NCBI GenBank assembly: GCA_018826895.1
Contig: JAHJYA010000122.1
Coordinates: 62,001-126,000 of the forward strand
DNA: 64,000 nt
Direction of reading: 5' to 3'
Source: Gammaproteobacteria bacterium
GTDB taxonomy: Bacteria > Pseudomonadota > Gammaproteobacteria > Pseudomonadales > Pseudomonadaceae
Position numbers and translations under genes: made by a program. The notes under the pieces are model-generated. The model did not search any database. It had not been told where the DNA came from and saw only the letters and a list, made by a program, of their open reading frames with translations. Shown piece by piece: positions 44,645-53,587 of this stretch (within the stretch, counting starts at the first letter, position 1; each line of letters starts with the position of its first letter).

Positions 44645-46543
44645 TTAGGCGGAGAGCTCCACCAACAGCTTGTTCAGGCGCTGCACGTAGGCTGCCGGAT
44701 CTTTCAGGCTATCGCCTGCAGCCAGGGCGGCTTGGTCGAAGAGGATGTGGCTGAGGTCGGCGAAACGGTCTTCGTCCGGCTCCGCATCCAACTTCTCGAT
44801 CAGCGGGTGACTGGGGTTGAACTCGAAGATCGGCTTGCTATCCGGCACCTTCTGCCCGCTGGCTTCGAGGATCTGGCGCATCTGCAAACCAAGGTCCTGT
44901 TCACCGATGGCCAGGATGGCCGGCGAGTCGGTCAAGCGATGGGACACCCGCACCTCGGCAACCTGTTCACCCAATGCACCTTTAAGACGCTCGACCAGGC
45001 CTTCTTTAGCCTTGGCGACTTCTTCCTGAGCCTTCTTGTCTTCTTCCGAATCCAGTTTGCCAAGGTCCAGATCACCACGGGCCACGTCGACGAACTGCTT
45101 GCCGTCGAACTCGGTCAGGTAGCTCATCAGCCACTCGTCGATGCGGTCGGTGAGCAGCAGCACTTCGATGCCTTTCTTGCGGAAGACTTCCAGGTGCGGG
45201 CTGTTCTTCACCTGGGCGAAGGACTCGCCAGTGAGGTAGTAAACCTTGTCCTGGCCTTCGCTCATGCGCGCGACGTACTCGCCCAGACCGACGCTTTGCT
45301 CGCCGTCCTCAGTACGCGTGGAAGCGAAACGCAGCAGGCCGGCGATCTTCTCCTTGTTGGCGAAATCTTCCGCCGGACCTTCCTTGAGCACCTGGCCGAA
45401 GTTCTTCCAGAAGCCCTTGTACTGCTCGGGTTCGTTCTTCGCCAGTTTCTCCAGCATGTCCAGCACACGCTTGGTCAGCGCCGATTTCATCGAATCGATG
45501 ATCGGGTCTTTCTGCAGGATTTCCCGGGAAACGTTCAGCGACAGGTCATTGGAGTCGACCACGCCTTTGATAAAGCGCAGGTACAGCGGCAGGAACGACT
45601 CGGCCTGATCCATGACGAATACGCGCTGTACGTAGAGTTTCAGGCCGCGCGGCGCTTCGCGCTGATACAGGTCGAACGGCGCACGGGCCGGCACGTAGAG
45701 CAGCGAGCTGTATTCCAGCTTGCCTTCAACCTTGTTGTGGCTCCAGCTCAGCGGGTTCTCGAAATCATGACCGATGTGCTTGTAGAACTCCTGGTATTCC
45801 TCGTCCTTGATCTCGGTACGCGGGCGGGTCCACAGGGCGCTGGCACGGTTGACGGTTTCCCACTCGGTTTCTGCAGGCGCGTCTTCGCCATGCTGCTCTT
45901 TCGGTAACTCGATCGGCAGGGCGATATGGTCGGAGTACTTCTTGATGATGTTGCGCAGACGCCAACCATCGGCGAACTCGTCTTCAGCCGCTTTCAGGTG
46001 CAGAACGATGCGCGTGCCGCGCTCAGGCTTGTCGATGGTGGCGACTTCAAATTCACCCTCGCCCTTGCTCGACCAGTGCACGCCTTCGCTGGCCGGGCTA
46101 CCTGCACGGCGGCTGAAGACTTCCACCTGGTCGGCGACGATAAACGCGGAGTAGAAACCCACGCCGAACTGACCGATCAGGTGCGAGTCCTTCTTCTGGT
46201 CGCCGGTCAGGTGTTTCATGAAGTCGGCGGTGCCGGACTTGGCGATGGTGCCCAGGTGGGTGATCGCGTCTTCACGGCTCATGCCAATGCCGTTGTCTTC
46301 GAGGGTGACGGTCTTGGCGTCCTTGTCGAAGCTGATGCGAATTTTCAGATCGGCGCCGCCTTCGAGCAGCTCAGGCTTGGCCAGGGCTTCGAAACGCAGC
46401 TTGTCGCTGGCATCCGAGGCGTTGGAAATCAGCTCACGCAGAAAGATTTCTTTGTTCGAATACAGCGAATGGATCATCAGGTGCAGCAGTTGCTTCACCT
46501 CGGTCTGGAAGCCCAGGGTTTCTTTTTGAGTTTCCACACTCAT
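44645..46543 (-). CDS. htpG: molecular chaperone HtpG (Hsp90)
   Basis: HtpG is the bacterial Hsp90 ATPase chaperone that remodels client proteins. The 632-residue protein has the N-terminal GHKL ATP site ([44 protein letters not shown]), the middle domain ([20 protein letters not shown]), and the C-terminal dimerisation domain. The length is normal. A heat-shock (sigma-32) promoter is visible upstream, and a terminator follows. Confidence 0.97.
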   Translation of the reverse strand: MSVETQKETLGFQTEVKQLLHLMIHSLYSNKEIFLRELISNASDASDKLRFEALAKPELLEGGADLKIRISFDKDAKTVTLEDNGIGMSREDAITHLGTIAKSGTADFMKHLTGDQKKDSHLIGQFGVGFYSAFIVADQVEVFSRRAGSPASEGVHWSSKGEGEFEVATIDKPERGTRIVLHLKAAEDEFADGWRLRNIIKKYSDHIALPIELPKEQHGEDAPAETEWETVNRASALWTRPRTEIKDEEYQEFYKHIGHDFENPLSWSHNKVEGKLEYSSLLYVPARAPFDLYQREAPRGLKLYVQRVFVMDQAESFLPLYLRFIKGVVDSNDLSLNVSREILQKDPIIDSMKSALTKRVLDMLEKLAKNEPEQYKGFWKNFGQVLKEGPAEDFANKEKIAGLLRFASTRTEDGEQSVGLGEYVARMSEGQDKVYYLTGESFAQVKNSPHLEVFRKKGIEVLLLTDRIDEWLMSYLTEFDGKQFVDVARGDLDLGKLDSEEDKKAQEEVAKAKEGLVERLKGALGEQVAEVRVSHRLTDSPAILAIGEQDLGLQMRQILEASGQKVPDSKPIFEFNPSHPLIEKLDAEPDEDRFADLSHILFDQAALAAGDSLKDPAAYVQRLNKLLVELSA

Positions 46544-46594
46544 GCTCTCTTACTCCACTTTGTTGACGAAGCCGCAACGCGGCAGGTGTCACCA

Positions 46595-46622
46595 AGGTGG
46601 GGGCTGAGTAGCATTTTTCAAG
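46595..46622 (-). promoter_or_regulatory. sigma-32 (RpoH) heat-shock promoter of htpG
   Basis: On the minus strand CTTGAA and CCCCCACCT are separated by 13 bases, close to the sigma-32 consensus CTTGAA-N13-17-CCCCATnT. It lies about 50 to 80 bases before the htpG start. Confidence 0.85.
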
Positions 46623-46637
46623 TCCAGTGGGCTTCAC

Positions 46638-47891
46638 TCACGGCTCGAGCAGCACCAACTGGCTGATTTCCTCGGGGCGCAGGGCGTAACTCACTTCGCC
46701 CGGCCCTTCCCTTTCTGGGCGTAAAACAACCCGGCCTTCACTGTCGATCCCCCGGAAGCGGCCCTCGGCTTGGCCGCCGCGGACAGTTTGCGCGCGCATG
46801 GCCAGGTTCTGGTAGTGATCGGGGCGGCGCAGCAGGCCGTCAAGGTCGAAGCGTAAGCGCCGATCAACCGGGCGCGCGATCCGTGTGGGTGCGGGCGCTT
46901 GCGGCACGGCTGCAACGGCAGCGACTGCGGTTTGTTCGACGTCAGGCAAAGCCGGGTAGCTGTCGCCAACCACAGCCCAGCCACGGCCGTTGCGCTTGCT
47001 TAGCGCTATCGCCAGTACTTGTGGCTGACCATTGATCACGGCAGAGACCTCAAGCGGTAAAGGATCGGCAGCCAAGCTGGCCGTATTTAAAGGCTCAAGG
47101 CGTATCTGACGCGTGGTGAAGCGGCGTTGCAGATAATCGCGTACCACATAGGCCAGGGTATCCATCGAGTCGACCTGCAGATCGACCTGCCCATCCTGGT
47201 AGCGTAAACCGTCGCGATAGACCTCGATCTGCCCACTCAAGGTGGTGCGCAACGAGGTCGGCAAGACCAGGTGAAAATCGCCCTGCAGCCGGTTAGGCTC
47301 CACAGCACGCAGATCCAGATGCAGGGTATAGCCATGGCTAAGCCGGCGCGCCTCGGGCAACTCCTGCTCGGGCAACAGCCAGCTGATTTCCACTTCGGGC
47401 AAGGTGCCGCTATCGGTGGGCAGTACATCCACACGGATGCTGCCCTGCTGGGGCTGACGCGGCAAGCGAATGATCACCTCGCGGCTGGCAAAGAAATCCT
47501 GGCCCTCGCGCAGGCTCAATACGCCATCGATTAATTCGCCCTGCTGCGGCATGAATGGTTGCCCGTGCAGTTCACCGCTCAAGTGGATCGCCAGGTCTGG
47601 CGTCTGCTGGGCCTGCGGCTGCAACCATTGCAAGCTGAGAATCGCGGCCAGACGCTGAGTATCGTGACTGGCCAGCAGGGTCAGGCCAACGATCAACGGA
47701 ATGAACCCCAGCGCGAGCAGAGCAACAGCCTGACGCGCACTGCGCCAATGGCGCACTACATAGACCAAGGTCAGTGGCGGAATCAGGCTGCCCCAACCCC
47801 ACAACAAACTGGTGGCGAAGGCACGCATCACCAACCAGACCAGCCCCGCCAGGATCAGCAACAATCCCCCGAGGATCAGCAACGCATCCAT
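46638..47891 (-). CDS. conserved membrane-anchored protein of unknown function
   Basis: This 417-residue protein has three N-terminal membrane segments (about 2-22, 28-46, 55-75), a large non-cytoplasmic beta-rich domain (about 85-330), and a C-terminal region (about 330-417) after a Pro/Ala-rich linker, with the phrase FRGIDSEGRVVLRP. It corresponds to the gene next to htpG in other Pseudomonas (PA1595) and is sometimes labelled as a transporter, for which I see no support. Function is unknown. Confidence 0.75.
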   Translation of the reverse strand: MDALLILGGLLLILAGLVWLVMRAFATSLLWGWGSLIPPLTLVYVVRHWRSARQAVALLALGFIPLIVGLTLLASHDTQRLAAILSLQWLQPQAQQTPDLAIHLSGELHGQPFMPQQGELIDGVLSLREGQDFFASREVIIRLPRQPQQGSIRVDVLPTDSGTLPEVEISWLLPEQELPEARRLSHGYTLHLDLRAVEPNRLQGDFHLVLPTSLRTTLSGQIEVYRDGLRYQDGQVDLQVDSMDTLAYVVRDYLQRRFTTRQIRLEPLNTASLAADPLPLEVSAVINGQPQVLAIALSKRNGRGWAVVGDSYPALPDVEQTAVAAVAAVPQAPAPTRIARPVDRRLRFDLDGLLRRPDHYQNLAMRAQTVRGGQAEGRFRGIDSEGRVVLRPEREGPGEVSYALRPEEISQLVLLEP

Positions 47892-47934
47892 TTCCTGTCC
47901 TTACTGCTTACAGACGAGCCACTGCGCCCGCACC

Positions 47935-48381
47935 TCAGGCTTCATCGACTTTGAAGTGGGCACGCGCCGTGGCAATGGGCTCAGTCTGGTTGGTTTGCCA
48001 GGCGGTGATCGCGACATTGGCGACACGGCGACCCTGTCGCCACACCTGACACTGGGCGTAGGTGTCACGATAATGACCCGCTCGCAGGTAATCTATCGAG
48101 AAGTCGATGATTTTCGGAAAATGTGGGCTGCCCATGAACATCAGCAGGTGCAACAACGCGGCCTGCTCCATGAAGCCTGCAATCACCCCACCGTGTATGG
48201 CCGGAAGCATCGGGTTGCCGATGGTGTCTCGGTTGGCCGGCAAACGCAGCACCATGTCGTCGCCAAGGCGCAAGCATTCGATACCCAGCAGCCGAGCGTA
48301 GGGAATCAAATCAATCAGCTGGCTGTAATCGTTGCGTGCGTGGGCATCGCGCACCAGCTCGTCGAGCGAGGGCGTAGTCAT
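47935..48381 (-). CDS. hotdog-fold thioesterase (PaaI type)
   Basis: This 148-residue hotdog protein has the signature PAIHGGVIAGFMEQAALLHLL and IDFSIDYLRAGHYRDTYAQC. It resembles PaaI-type acyl-CoA thioesterases; the substrate is unknown. Its ATG overlaps the stop of the related upstream gene, and the two likely form a heteromeric or sequential pair. Confidence 0.86.
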   Translation of the reverse strand: MTTPSLDELVRDAHARNDYSQLIDLIPYARLLGIECLRLGDDMVLRLPANRDTIGNPMLPAIHGGVIAGFMEQAALLHLLMFMGSPHFPKIIDFSIDYLRAGHYRDTYAQCQVWRQGRRVANVAITAWQTNQTEPIATARAHFKVDEA

Positions 48382-48839
48382 GCCTTACTCTCCCGTGGCC
48401 GCTGCACAGGGGCAACTTTACCCATGCGCATAAATGCCCCGACAACATGGGCAATGGGTTGCTCAGGATCATCCTGATAGGCATAACCGCGGGTAAAGAT
48501 CACATGGGGTGTGACGCGGTAACACTCCGCGAAGCCGAACACATCCTTGTGCGGTTCGGCTGGGTGCATGTAGTCGATGCGCAAGTCGAGCGTCGGGCAG
48601 ATCTCGAAATCCTCCAGCACGCAAATGGTGGAAATACCGCAGGTGGTGTCCATCAAGGTCGTGATGGCGCCACCGTGGATTACGCCAGTGTCAGGGTTGC
48701 CGATAATCTGCTGACTATAGGGTAGGCGTAGGGTCAACCCTGCAGGACCGGCATGCTGCACTTGCATACCCAGTACCTGGCAATGGCGCAACGCGCTCAA
48801 AAAGCGCTGGGCACGCTGATGTAAAGGGGTGTCACTCAT
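48378..48839 (-). CDS. hotdog-fold thioesterase, paired with downstream paralogue
   Basis: This 153-residue hotdog protein has GVIHGGAITTLMDTTCGIST and LDLRIDYMHPAEPHKDV, the same PaaI-type core as the downstream gene. ATG 48839 (MSDTPLHQRA) is preferred, although a TTG five codons upstream is possible because the ribosome site is weak. It overlaps the downstream thioesterase by four bases (ATGA). Confidence 0.84.
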   Translation of the reverse strand: MSDTPLHQRAQRFLSALRHCQVLGMQVQHAGPAGLTLRLPYSQQIIGNPDTGVIHGGAITTLMDTTCGISTICVLEDFEICPTLDLRIDYMHPAEPHKDVFGFAECYRVTPHVIFTRGYAYQDDPEQPIAHVVGAFMRMGKVAPVQRPRESKA

Positions 48840-48988
48840 GCTCAGGTTCGCCAAAACAGAAATTCCAGGCCGGCATCATACCTGCGCCCGGCGTGGCAAC
48901 CGACCTGACGGACACAAATACCCTGAACTTACGCCAGCCCGAGCGCCTCGAAAAAGTCGTGGACACACTAATTCCAAGGAGATTATCC

Positions 48989-49270
48989 ATGACTAAAAAT
49001 GCCGCTTATGCCCTACTGCTCGCCGCCACGCTTGGCCTGGCCGCCTGCGACAACGCTGCTGAAAACAGCGCGCAAGACGCTCAAGAATCCCGTGAGGAAG
49101 CCCAGGAGTCGATGAATGACGCCAAGGAATCCATGAACGACGCGGCCGAAGCACAAAATGAAGCCGCTGCTGAGGAAGCCGAAGCGGCCGAGCAGCGTGC
49201 TGAAGAAAGCCGCGAGGCTGCACCAGCCACAGAGCAACCGGTTTCTCCACCGCCGACTAATCAGCAGTAA
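48989..49270 (+). CDS. small coiled-coil lipoprotein, first of a tandem pair
   Basis: This 93-residue protein has a lipoprotein signal (AYALLLAATLGLAAC, lipobox LAAC, Cys about 20). The mature part is almost entirely Ala/Glu/Gln/Asn repeats such as AQESREEAQESMNDAKESMN, with an 11-residue-like period as in LEA or coiled-coil proteins, and it ends in a Pro/Gln tail. AAGGAG precedes ATG 48989. The signal peptide is nearly the same as in the protein at 49468, so the two are probably paralogues. It may act as an envelope or osmotic-stress protein; the function is unknown. Confidence 0.82.
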   Translation: MTKNAAYALLLAATLGLAACDNAAENSAQDAQESREEAQESMNDAKESMNDAAEAQNEAAAEEAEAAEQRAEESREAAPATEQPVSPPPTNQQ

Positions 49271-49274
49271 TGTA

Positions 49275-49327
49275 GGGGTCTGTTCCCGTTTCGTCGCGAG
49301 CCGCGTTGCTGCGAACGAAACGGACCC
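49275..49327. repeat. 53-bp miniature copy of the TA-flanked palindromic element
   Basis: GGGTCTGTTCCCGTTTCG at the left and GCGAACGAAACGGACCC at the right, TA on both sides, make a near-palindrome. It is a shortened version of the 265-bp element, inserted between the two paralogous lipoprotein genes. Confidence 0.82.
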
Positions 49328-49330
49328 TAG

Positions 49331-49355
49331 GACAGCCTGCTCCCGGCAGGCTGTC
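49331..49355. terminator. perfect hairpin after the first lipoprotein gene
   Basis: GACAGCCTG and CAGGCTGTC form a perfect 9-bp stem with a 7-base loop, directly after the miniature repeat. A weak T-run follows. It probably terminates the first lipoprotein transcript. Confidence 0.65.
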
Positions 49356-49467
49356 TGTCCCACCTTCCCCCTCCCCTGTAACACGTTGGGAACTTCAGGC
49401 AGTGCACATACTCCAAGGGCAGCGAGCATGAACATTGCCCGTACCCGTATCTTATGGAGAAACAACC

Positions 49468-49758
49468 GTGCAAAAACCGCTGACCTACGCCCTGCTGTTC
49501 GCCCTCACTCTGGGCCTGGCCGCTTGCGAAAAAACCCCGGAAGACAAGATGGAGTCCGCCAAGGAGTCCGTTTCCGAAGCGATGGAATCGCTGGGTGATG
49601 CGGCTGAAGATACCGGTGACGCGATCAAGCAAAAAACCAATGAAGTGACCGGTAACGAGCCGACCACTGGCGAGAAAATAGAAGCCGCCGCAGAAGATGC
49701 TGGCGAAGCGATTCAAGATGCAGGCGATGAAGCTAAAGATGCCGTTGACGGCAACTGA
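49468..49758 (+). CDS. small coiled-coil/LEA-like lipoprotein, second of a tandem pair
   Basis: This 96-residue protein has a lipoprotein signal (TYALLFALTLGLAAC) like its neighbour. The mature part is acidic, with LEA-like amphipathic repeats: KESVSEAMESLGDAAEDTG and IEAAAEDAGEAIQDAGDEAK. The start is GTG 49468 with GGAGA upstream. It is closed by a bidirectional terminator. Function is unknown; the repeats suggest a stress-stabilising or membrane-binding role. Confidence 0.8.
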   Translation: MQKPLTYALLFALTLGLAACEKTPEDKMESAKESVSEAMESLGDAAEDTGDAIKQKTNEVTGNEPTTGEKIEAAAEDAGEAIQDAGDEAKDAVDGN

Positions 49759-49785
49759 TCGTCGCTCAACGAGTACGCTGCAAAC

Positions 49786-49813
49786 AGAAAGGCCCGCTGA
49801 TGCGGGCCTTTCT
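49786..49813. terminator. bidirectional terminator between convergent genes
   Basis: AGAAAGGCCCGC and GCGGGCCTTTCT form a perfect 12-bp stem with loop TGAT, between the second lipoprotein gene and the convergent MAPEG gene. Confidence 0.92.
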
Positions 49814-49817
49814 GCAT

Positions 49818-50228
49818 TCAGGCGCTGACTATTAGCCAGCGTACTGCCGGGCTGAGCATCAACAGCAAACAGCACAGCAGGCTAAACACCCAGACCAGCG
49901 AACGCTGCCAGTGCAGGTTCTGCCAGTAGAACACCAGGTACAGAACCCGGGCGATGACAAACAGCACGGCCAGCGCATCCACCCAACCGCCATACATTTG
50001 GGTGGTATGGGCCATCAGTACACCGGCGGCGAACAACGGGAAAATCTCCAGGGTATTGAGGTGCGCAGCGAGTGCCCTCGCCCCCAGCCCGGTGAGTTTC
50101 GCCTGCTGAGCACGCGGGTGCTGATTGTCATAACCACCGGTTTCGGCGTTCATGGCTTTGGCCACGGGGATCTTGGCCACATAGATCAGCAGCGCCGTGA
50201 TGAACAGACACCAGAATGGAATGCTCAT
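49818..50228 (-). CDS. MAPEG family membrane protein
   Basis: This 136-residue protein has four membrane helices, with the MAPEG signature around ARALAAHLNTLEIFPLFAAGVLMA and a later ARVLYLVFYWQNLHWQRSLVW. MAPEG proteins are membrane-associated, eicosanoid/glutathione-type proteins; bacterial members are mostly uncharacterised. ATG 50228 has GGAGA upstream and overlaps the stop of the DUF599 gene (ATGA). Confidence 0.87.
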   Translation of the reverse strand: MSIPFWCLFITALLIYVAKIPVAKAMNAETGGYDNQHPRAQQAKLTGLGARALAAHLNTLEIFPLFAAGVLMAHTTQMYGGWVDALAVLFVIARVLYLVFYWQNLHWQRSLVWVFSLLCCLLLMLSPAVRWLIVSA

Positions 50229-50959
50229 TCGCTTTTCTCCTTGGCAGGCTCTGCCGTGGGTGTAGGGGTATAGACCATGACATCCAGCACGTCGGAATGG
50301 AACTCGCGACGATGCAGTACCAGAACCACACCTGTGGTCACAGCCATGAAAAACCAGGGACTGATGAACCAGGCGAGCGTGGCCATACCGAAATAGTAGG
50401 CGCGCAGACCGTAGTTGAACTGGTTGGCCGCCATCGAGATGACCCGTGCGGTGCGCTCGGCAAACGCCTTGCGCTCCTGCTCGGTAACGTGGCGCTCGCC
50501 CACCATAGGCGCCGAGCCAACCAATACCGCAGCAAAGTTGTACTGGCGCATGCACCAGCTAAATGTGAAGAAGGCATAAACAAACACCACCCCAAGGCAC
50601 AGCAACTTGGCCTCGGACATTTCTCGGCTGACCGCCTGCACGAACGGCAGATCGGCGAGCAGCGACACCGCACGGTCGGACGCACCGAGCACGGTGAGAA
50701 TACCCGCCAGAATAATCAGCGTACTGGACGCGAAGAAGGAGGCATTACGCTCAAGGTTGCCGATCACATTGGCATCGGCAATGCGGTTATCACGCAAGAG
50801 CATCCGCCGCATCCAGTCTTCCCGATAGAGGTGCAGAACACTGGCCAGACAGGGCGTAGTGCGACCCTTGTGCTGGGCGTAGCGGGTATAGCCGACCCAG
50901 CAGATCACAAACCAGGTCACGGCAATCAAATGTGGCAGGTAGGCTGAATCGAGCGGCAT
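50225..50959 (-). CDS. DUF599 membrane protein
   Basis: This 244-residue protein has about four membrane helices (residues 8-25, 75-95, 120-140 and 205-225) and the DUF599 phrases YREDWMRRMLLRDNRIADANVIGNLERNASFFASS and ANQFNYGLRAYYF. Function is unknown. CAAGGAG precedes ATG 50959. It is co-translated with the MAPEG gene, an association worth noting because both are small uncharacterised membrane proteins. Confidence 0.86.
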   Translation of the reverse strand: MPLDSAYLPHLIAVTWFVICWVGYTRYAQHKGRTTPCLASVLHLYREDWMRRMLLRDNRIADANVIGNLERNASFFASSTLIILAGILTVLGASDRAVSLLADLPFVQAVSREMSEAKLLCLGVVFVYAFFTFSWCMRQYNFAAVLVGSAPMVGERHVTEQERKAFAERTARVISMAANQFNYGLRAYYFGMATLAWFISPWFFMAVTTGVVLVLHRREFHSDVLDVMVYTPTPTAEPAKEKSE

Positions 50960-51124
50960 GGAAACTCCTTGTTGGCCAGTGCTCGATTATAGCCAGCCAG
51001 GCGCCCTGCCCGGCCAGAAAAAGCTGCTTTCTGCACACCGCCCACACAACAAGAGCGGTGCTGCGCCAATGGGCTTGAGGCCCGGGCACCTAAAAGCCGC
51101 CCACCTGGGCGGCACGTCACTGGC

Positions 51125-52438
51125 TCAGACGACAGCTGCGGGCGTACGTCCCACTAGCCGATCAGACATACAGGCGACAACCAGGGTCAGCAGTACCGGC
51201 AACAGCCAACCCAGGCTCTGCTCGGCCAATGGCAGCTTGCTGAACAGCGTCGGCACCAGGTTGGAGAAGCCTGCCGCGGCAAAACCATCCACGACGCCAA
51301 ATACCAGGGTGACCGCCATCACCGGGACAAACACGCGGCGCGGCGACAGCCACAGGCGATCGCACAGGCTCAGGGCCACCAGAACGATAGCCAGGGGATA
51401 CAGACCGACCAGCACCGGCACCGAGACGCTGATCAGCTGCGTCAGCCCCTGATTGGCGACCAGCAAACTGAATACCCCCAGAGCCACCACCACGACTCGG
51501 TAGGACACTGGCAGCAGACCGCTGAAAAATTCGCCACAGGCCGTCAGCAGGCCCACCGCCGTGGTCAGGCACGCCAGGGTAATCACCACGGCCAAGAGCA
51601 GGCTACCGGTGGTGCCGAAGGTGTGCTGCACATAAGCGCTGAGGATCTGCACACCATTTTGCGCCTCGCCGGCGATGCCCTGACTGGTCGCCCCCAGGTA
51701 GAACAGCGCCAGATAAACCAGGGACAAACCAGTGGCGGCGATCACCCCGGCGATCACCGAATAGCGAGTGATCAGCGCTTGCTCGGTCACACCGCGGTCG
51801 CGGATCGCCGTGGCGATCACGATGCCGAAAACCAGCGCCCCCAAGGTGTCCATGGTCAGGTAGCCCTGCAGGAAGCCCTGCACGAAAGGCGCCTGCTGGT
51901 AATCGACAGCCACCGCGCCGACCTCGCCGGCCGGGCTTAACAGCGCAGCACCACCCAACACCAACAGCGCGGCCAGCAGCACCGGGGTGATGAACTTGCC
52001 GATGCGGTCGACCAGACGCCCTGGGTTGAGCGACAGCAGGATTACCGCGGCGAAGTACGCCAGGGTATAGAGCCCCAGGGACAGGCCGGTGTTACCGGTA
52101 AAAGGTGCGATGCCCATCTCGAAGGACACCACAGCGGTACGCGGCGTCGCGAACAGCGGGCCAATGGCCAGGTAAACCGCCACGGCCAGCAGCAGGCCCG
52201 CCGTCTTGCCTAGAGGCGCAGTCAGCAGCGCCATGCCACCGCCGACACGGGCCAGGGCCACGATGGTCAGCAGGGGTAAACCAACGCCGGTGAGCAGAAA
52301 GCCCAGGGCAGCGATGCCCATATGTTCCCCGGCCGCCATACCGGCGCTCGGGGGAAAAATGATGTTGCCTGCGCCCAGAAACAGGGCAAAGGTCATAAAG
52401 CCAAGGGCTAGGAGATCCGAGCCTTTCAAACGAGTCAT
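51125..52438 (-). CDS. branched-chain amino acid transport carrier (BraB/BrnQ)
   Basis: The 437-residue polytopic protein belongs to the LIVCS family of sodium-coupled leucine, isoleucine and valine carriers. The N-terminal FMTFALFLGAGNIIFPPSAG and the later TMDTLGALVFGIVIATAIRDRGV are family signatures, with about 12 membrane helices. ATG 52438 (MTRLKGSDLLALGF) matches the start of BraB homologues; no strong ribosome site is visible. Its place beside sucCD matches braB in P. aeruginosa, as recalled. Confidence 0.92.
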   Translation of the reverse strand: MTRLKGSDLLALGFMTFALFLGAGNIIFPPSAGMAAGEHMGIAALGFLLTGVGLPLLTIVALARVGGGMALLTAPLGKTAGLLLAVAVYLAIGPLFATPRTAVVSFEMGIAPFTGNTGLSLGLYTLAYFAAVILLSLNPGRLVDRIGKFITPVLLAALLVLGGAALLSPAGEVGAVAVDYQQAPFVQGFLQGYLTMDTLGALVFGIVIATAIRDRGVTEQALITRYSVIAGVIAATGLSLVYLALFYLGATSQGIAGEAQNGVQILSAYVQHTFGTTGSLLLAVVITLACLTTAVGLLTACGEFFSGLLPVSYRVVVVALGVFSLLVANQGLTQLISVSVPVLVGLYPLAIVLVALSLCDRLWLSPRRVFVPVMAVTLVFGVVDGFAAAGFSNLVPTLFSKLPLAEQSLGWLLPVLLTLVVACMSDRLVGRTPAAVV

Positions 52439-52658
52439 AGAAGGGAATACCACTGGCAGAAAGTTATGAGTTCCGAGGGTTTCCCGAAGGATTGGGGAAA
52501 CGTCGCCCAGCCGGTGAGCTGAAGCCCTGATGCGCGGCCAGCCACTTTTGGTGGCATCCCACGCGGCAGCGCGCCTGACGCATTCGCGGTAGCAACTGCT
52601 GCTATAACGGTCAGACAACCTGCAATCGCCTGAGCGAAAGTGGTCAGCCGTAAATGCA

Positions 52659-52682
52659 AGAGGCCACCCGAGGGTGGCCTCT
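52659..52682 (-). terminator. rho-independent terminator of the sdh-suc operon
   Basis: AGAGGCCACC and GGTGGCCTCT form a 10-bp stem with loop CGAG, 17 bases after the sucD stop. It is followed on the minus strand by TTGCATTTA, a weak T-run. Confidence 0.85.
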
Positions 52683-52699
52683 CTGGCAAGCGAGAACGC

Positions 52700-53587
52700 T
52701 TAGGCGTTCTTCACTTCCCAACCGGTCAGCTCGGCGAGTGCCTTACCGATGTCGGCCAGGGAACGCACGGTTTTCACACCCGCGTCCTGCAGCGCAGCGA
52801 ACTTCTCGTCCGCAGTGCCTTTACCGCCGGAGATGATGGCGCCAGCATGGCCCATACGCTTGCCCGCCGGAGCGGTCACACCAGCGATGTAGGACACCAC
52901 CGGCTTGGTCACGTTGGCCTTGATGTAGGCAGCCGCTTCTTCTTCAGCCGAACCACCGATCTCACCGATCATGACGATCGCTTCGGTCTGCGGGTCTTCC
53001 TGGAACAGCTTCAGGATGTCGATGAAGTTGGAGCCCGGAATCGGGTCACCGCCGATGCCGACGCAGGTGGACTGACCGAAACCGGCGTCAGTGGTCTGCT
53101 TCACAGCTTCGTAAGTCAGGGTGCCGGAACGCGACACGATGCCTACTTTGCCTGGCAGGTGGATGTGACCTGGCATGATGCCGATCTTGCACTCGCCCGG
53201 GGTGATGACACCTGGGCAGTTCGGGCCGATCAGGGTCACGCCCAGCTCGTCGCACTTAACCTTGGCGTCCAGCATGTCCAGGGTCGGGATGCCTTCGGTG
53301 ATGCAGACGATCAGCTTGATGCCGCCGAATGCCGCTTCCAGGATCGAGTCTTTGCAGAACGGAGCCGGAACGTAGATCACCGAAGCATTGGCGCCAGTGG
53401 CTTCCACAGCTTCCTTGACGGTGTTGAACACCGGCAGGTTCAGGTGAGTGGTGCCGCCTTTACCGGGGGTCACACCGCCAACCATCTTGGTGCCGTAGGC
53501 AATGGCTTGTTCGGAGTGGAAGGTACCCTGGGAGCCGGTGAAGCCCTGGCAGATAACCTTGGTGTCTTTATTAATCAGGACGCTCAT
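52700..53587 (-). CDS. sucD: succinyl-CoA ligase, alpha subunit
   Basis: SucD and SucC interconvert succinyl-CoA and succinate with NDP phosphorylation. The 295-residue protein has the CoA-binding Rossmann start ([17 protein letters not shown]), [28 protein letters not shown], and the phosphohistidine segment [14 protein letters not shown]. Its ATG shares a base with the sucC TAA (TAATG). It is the last gene of the TCA operon. Confidence 0.97.
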   Translation of the reverse strand: MSVLINKDTKVICQGFTGSQGTFHSEQAIAYGTKMVGGVTPGKGGTTHLNLPVFNTVKEAVEATGANASVIYVPAPFCKDSILEAAFGGIKLIVCITEGIPTLDMLDAKVKCDELGVTLIGPNCPGVITPGECKIGIMPGHIHLPGKVGIVSRSGTLTYEAVKQTTDAGFGQSTCVGIGGDPIPGSNFIDILKLFQEDPQTEAIVMIGEIGGSAEEEAAAYIKANVTKPVVSYIAGVTAPAGKRMGHAGAIISGGKGTADEKFAALQDAGVKTVRSLADIGKALAELTGWEVKNA

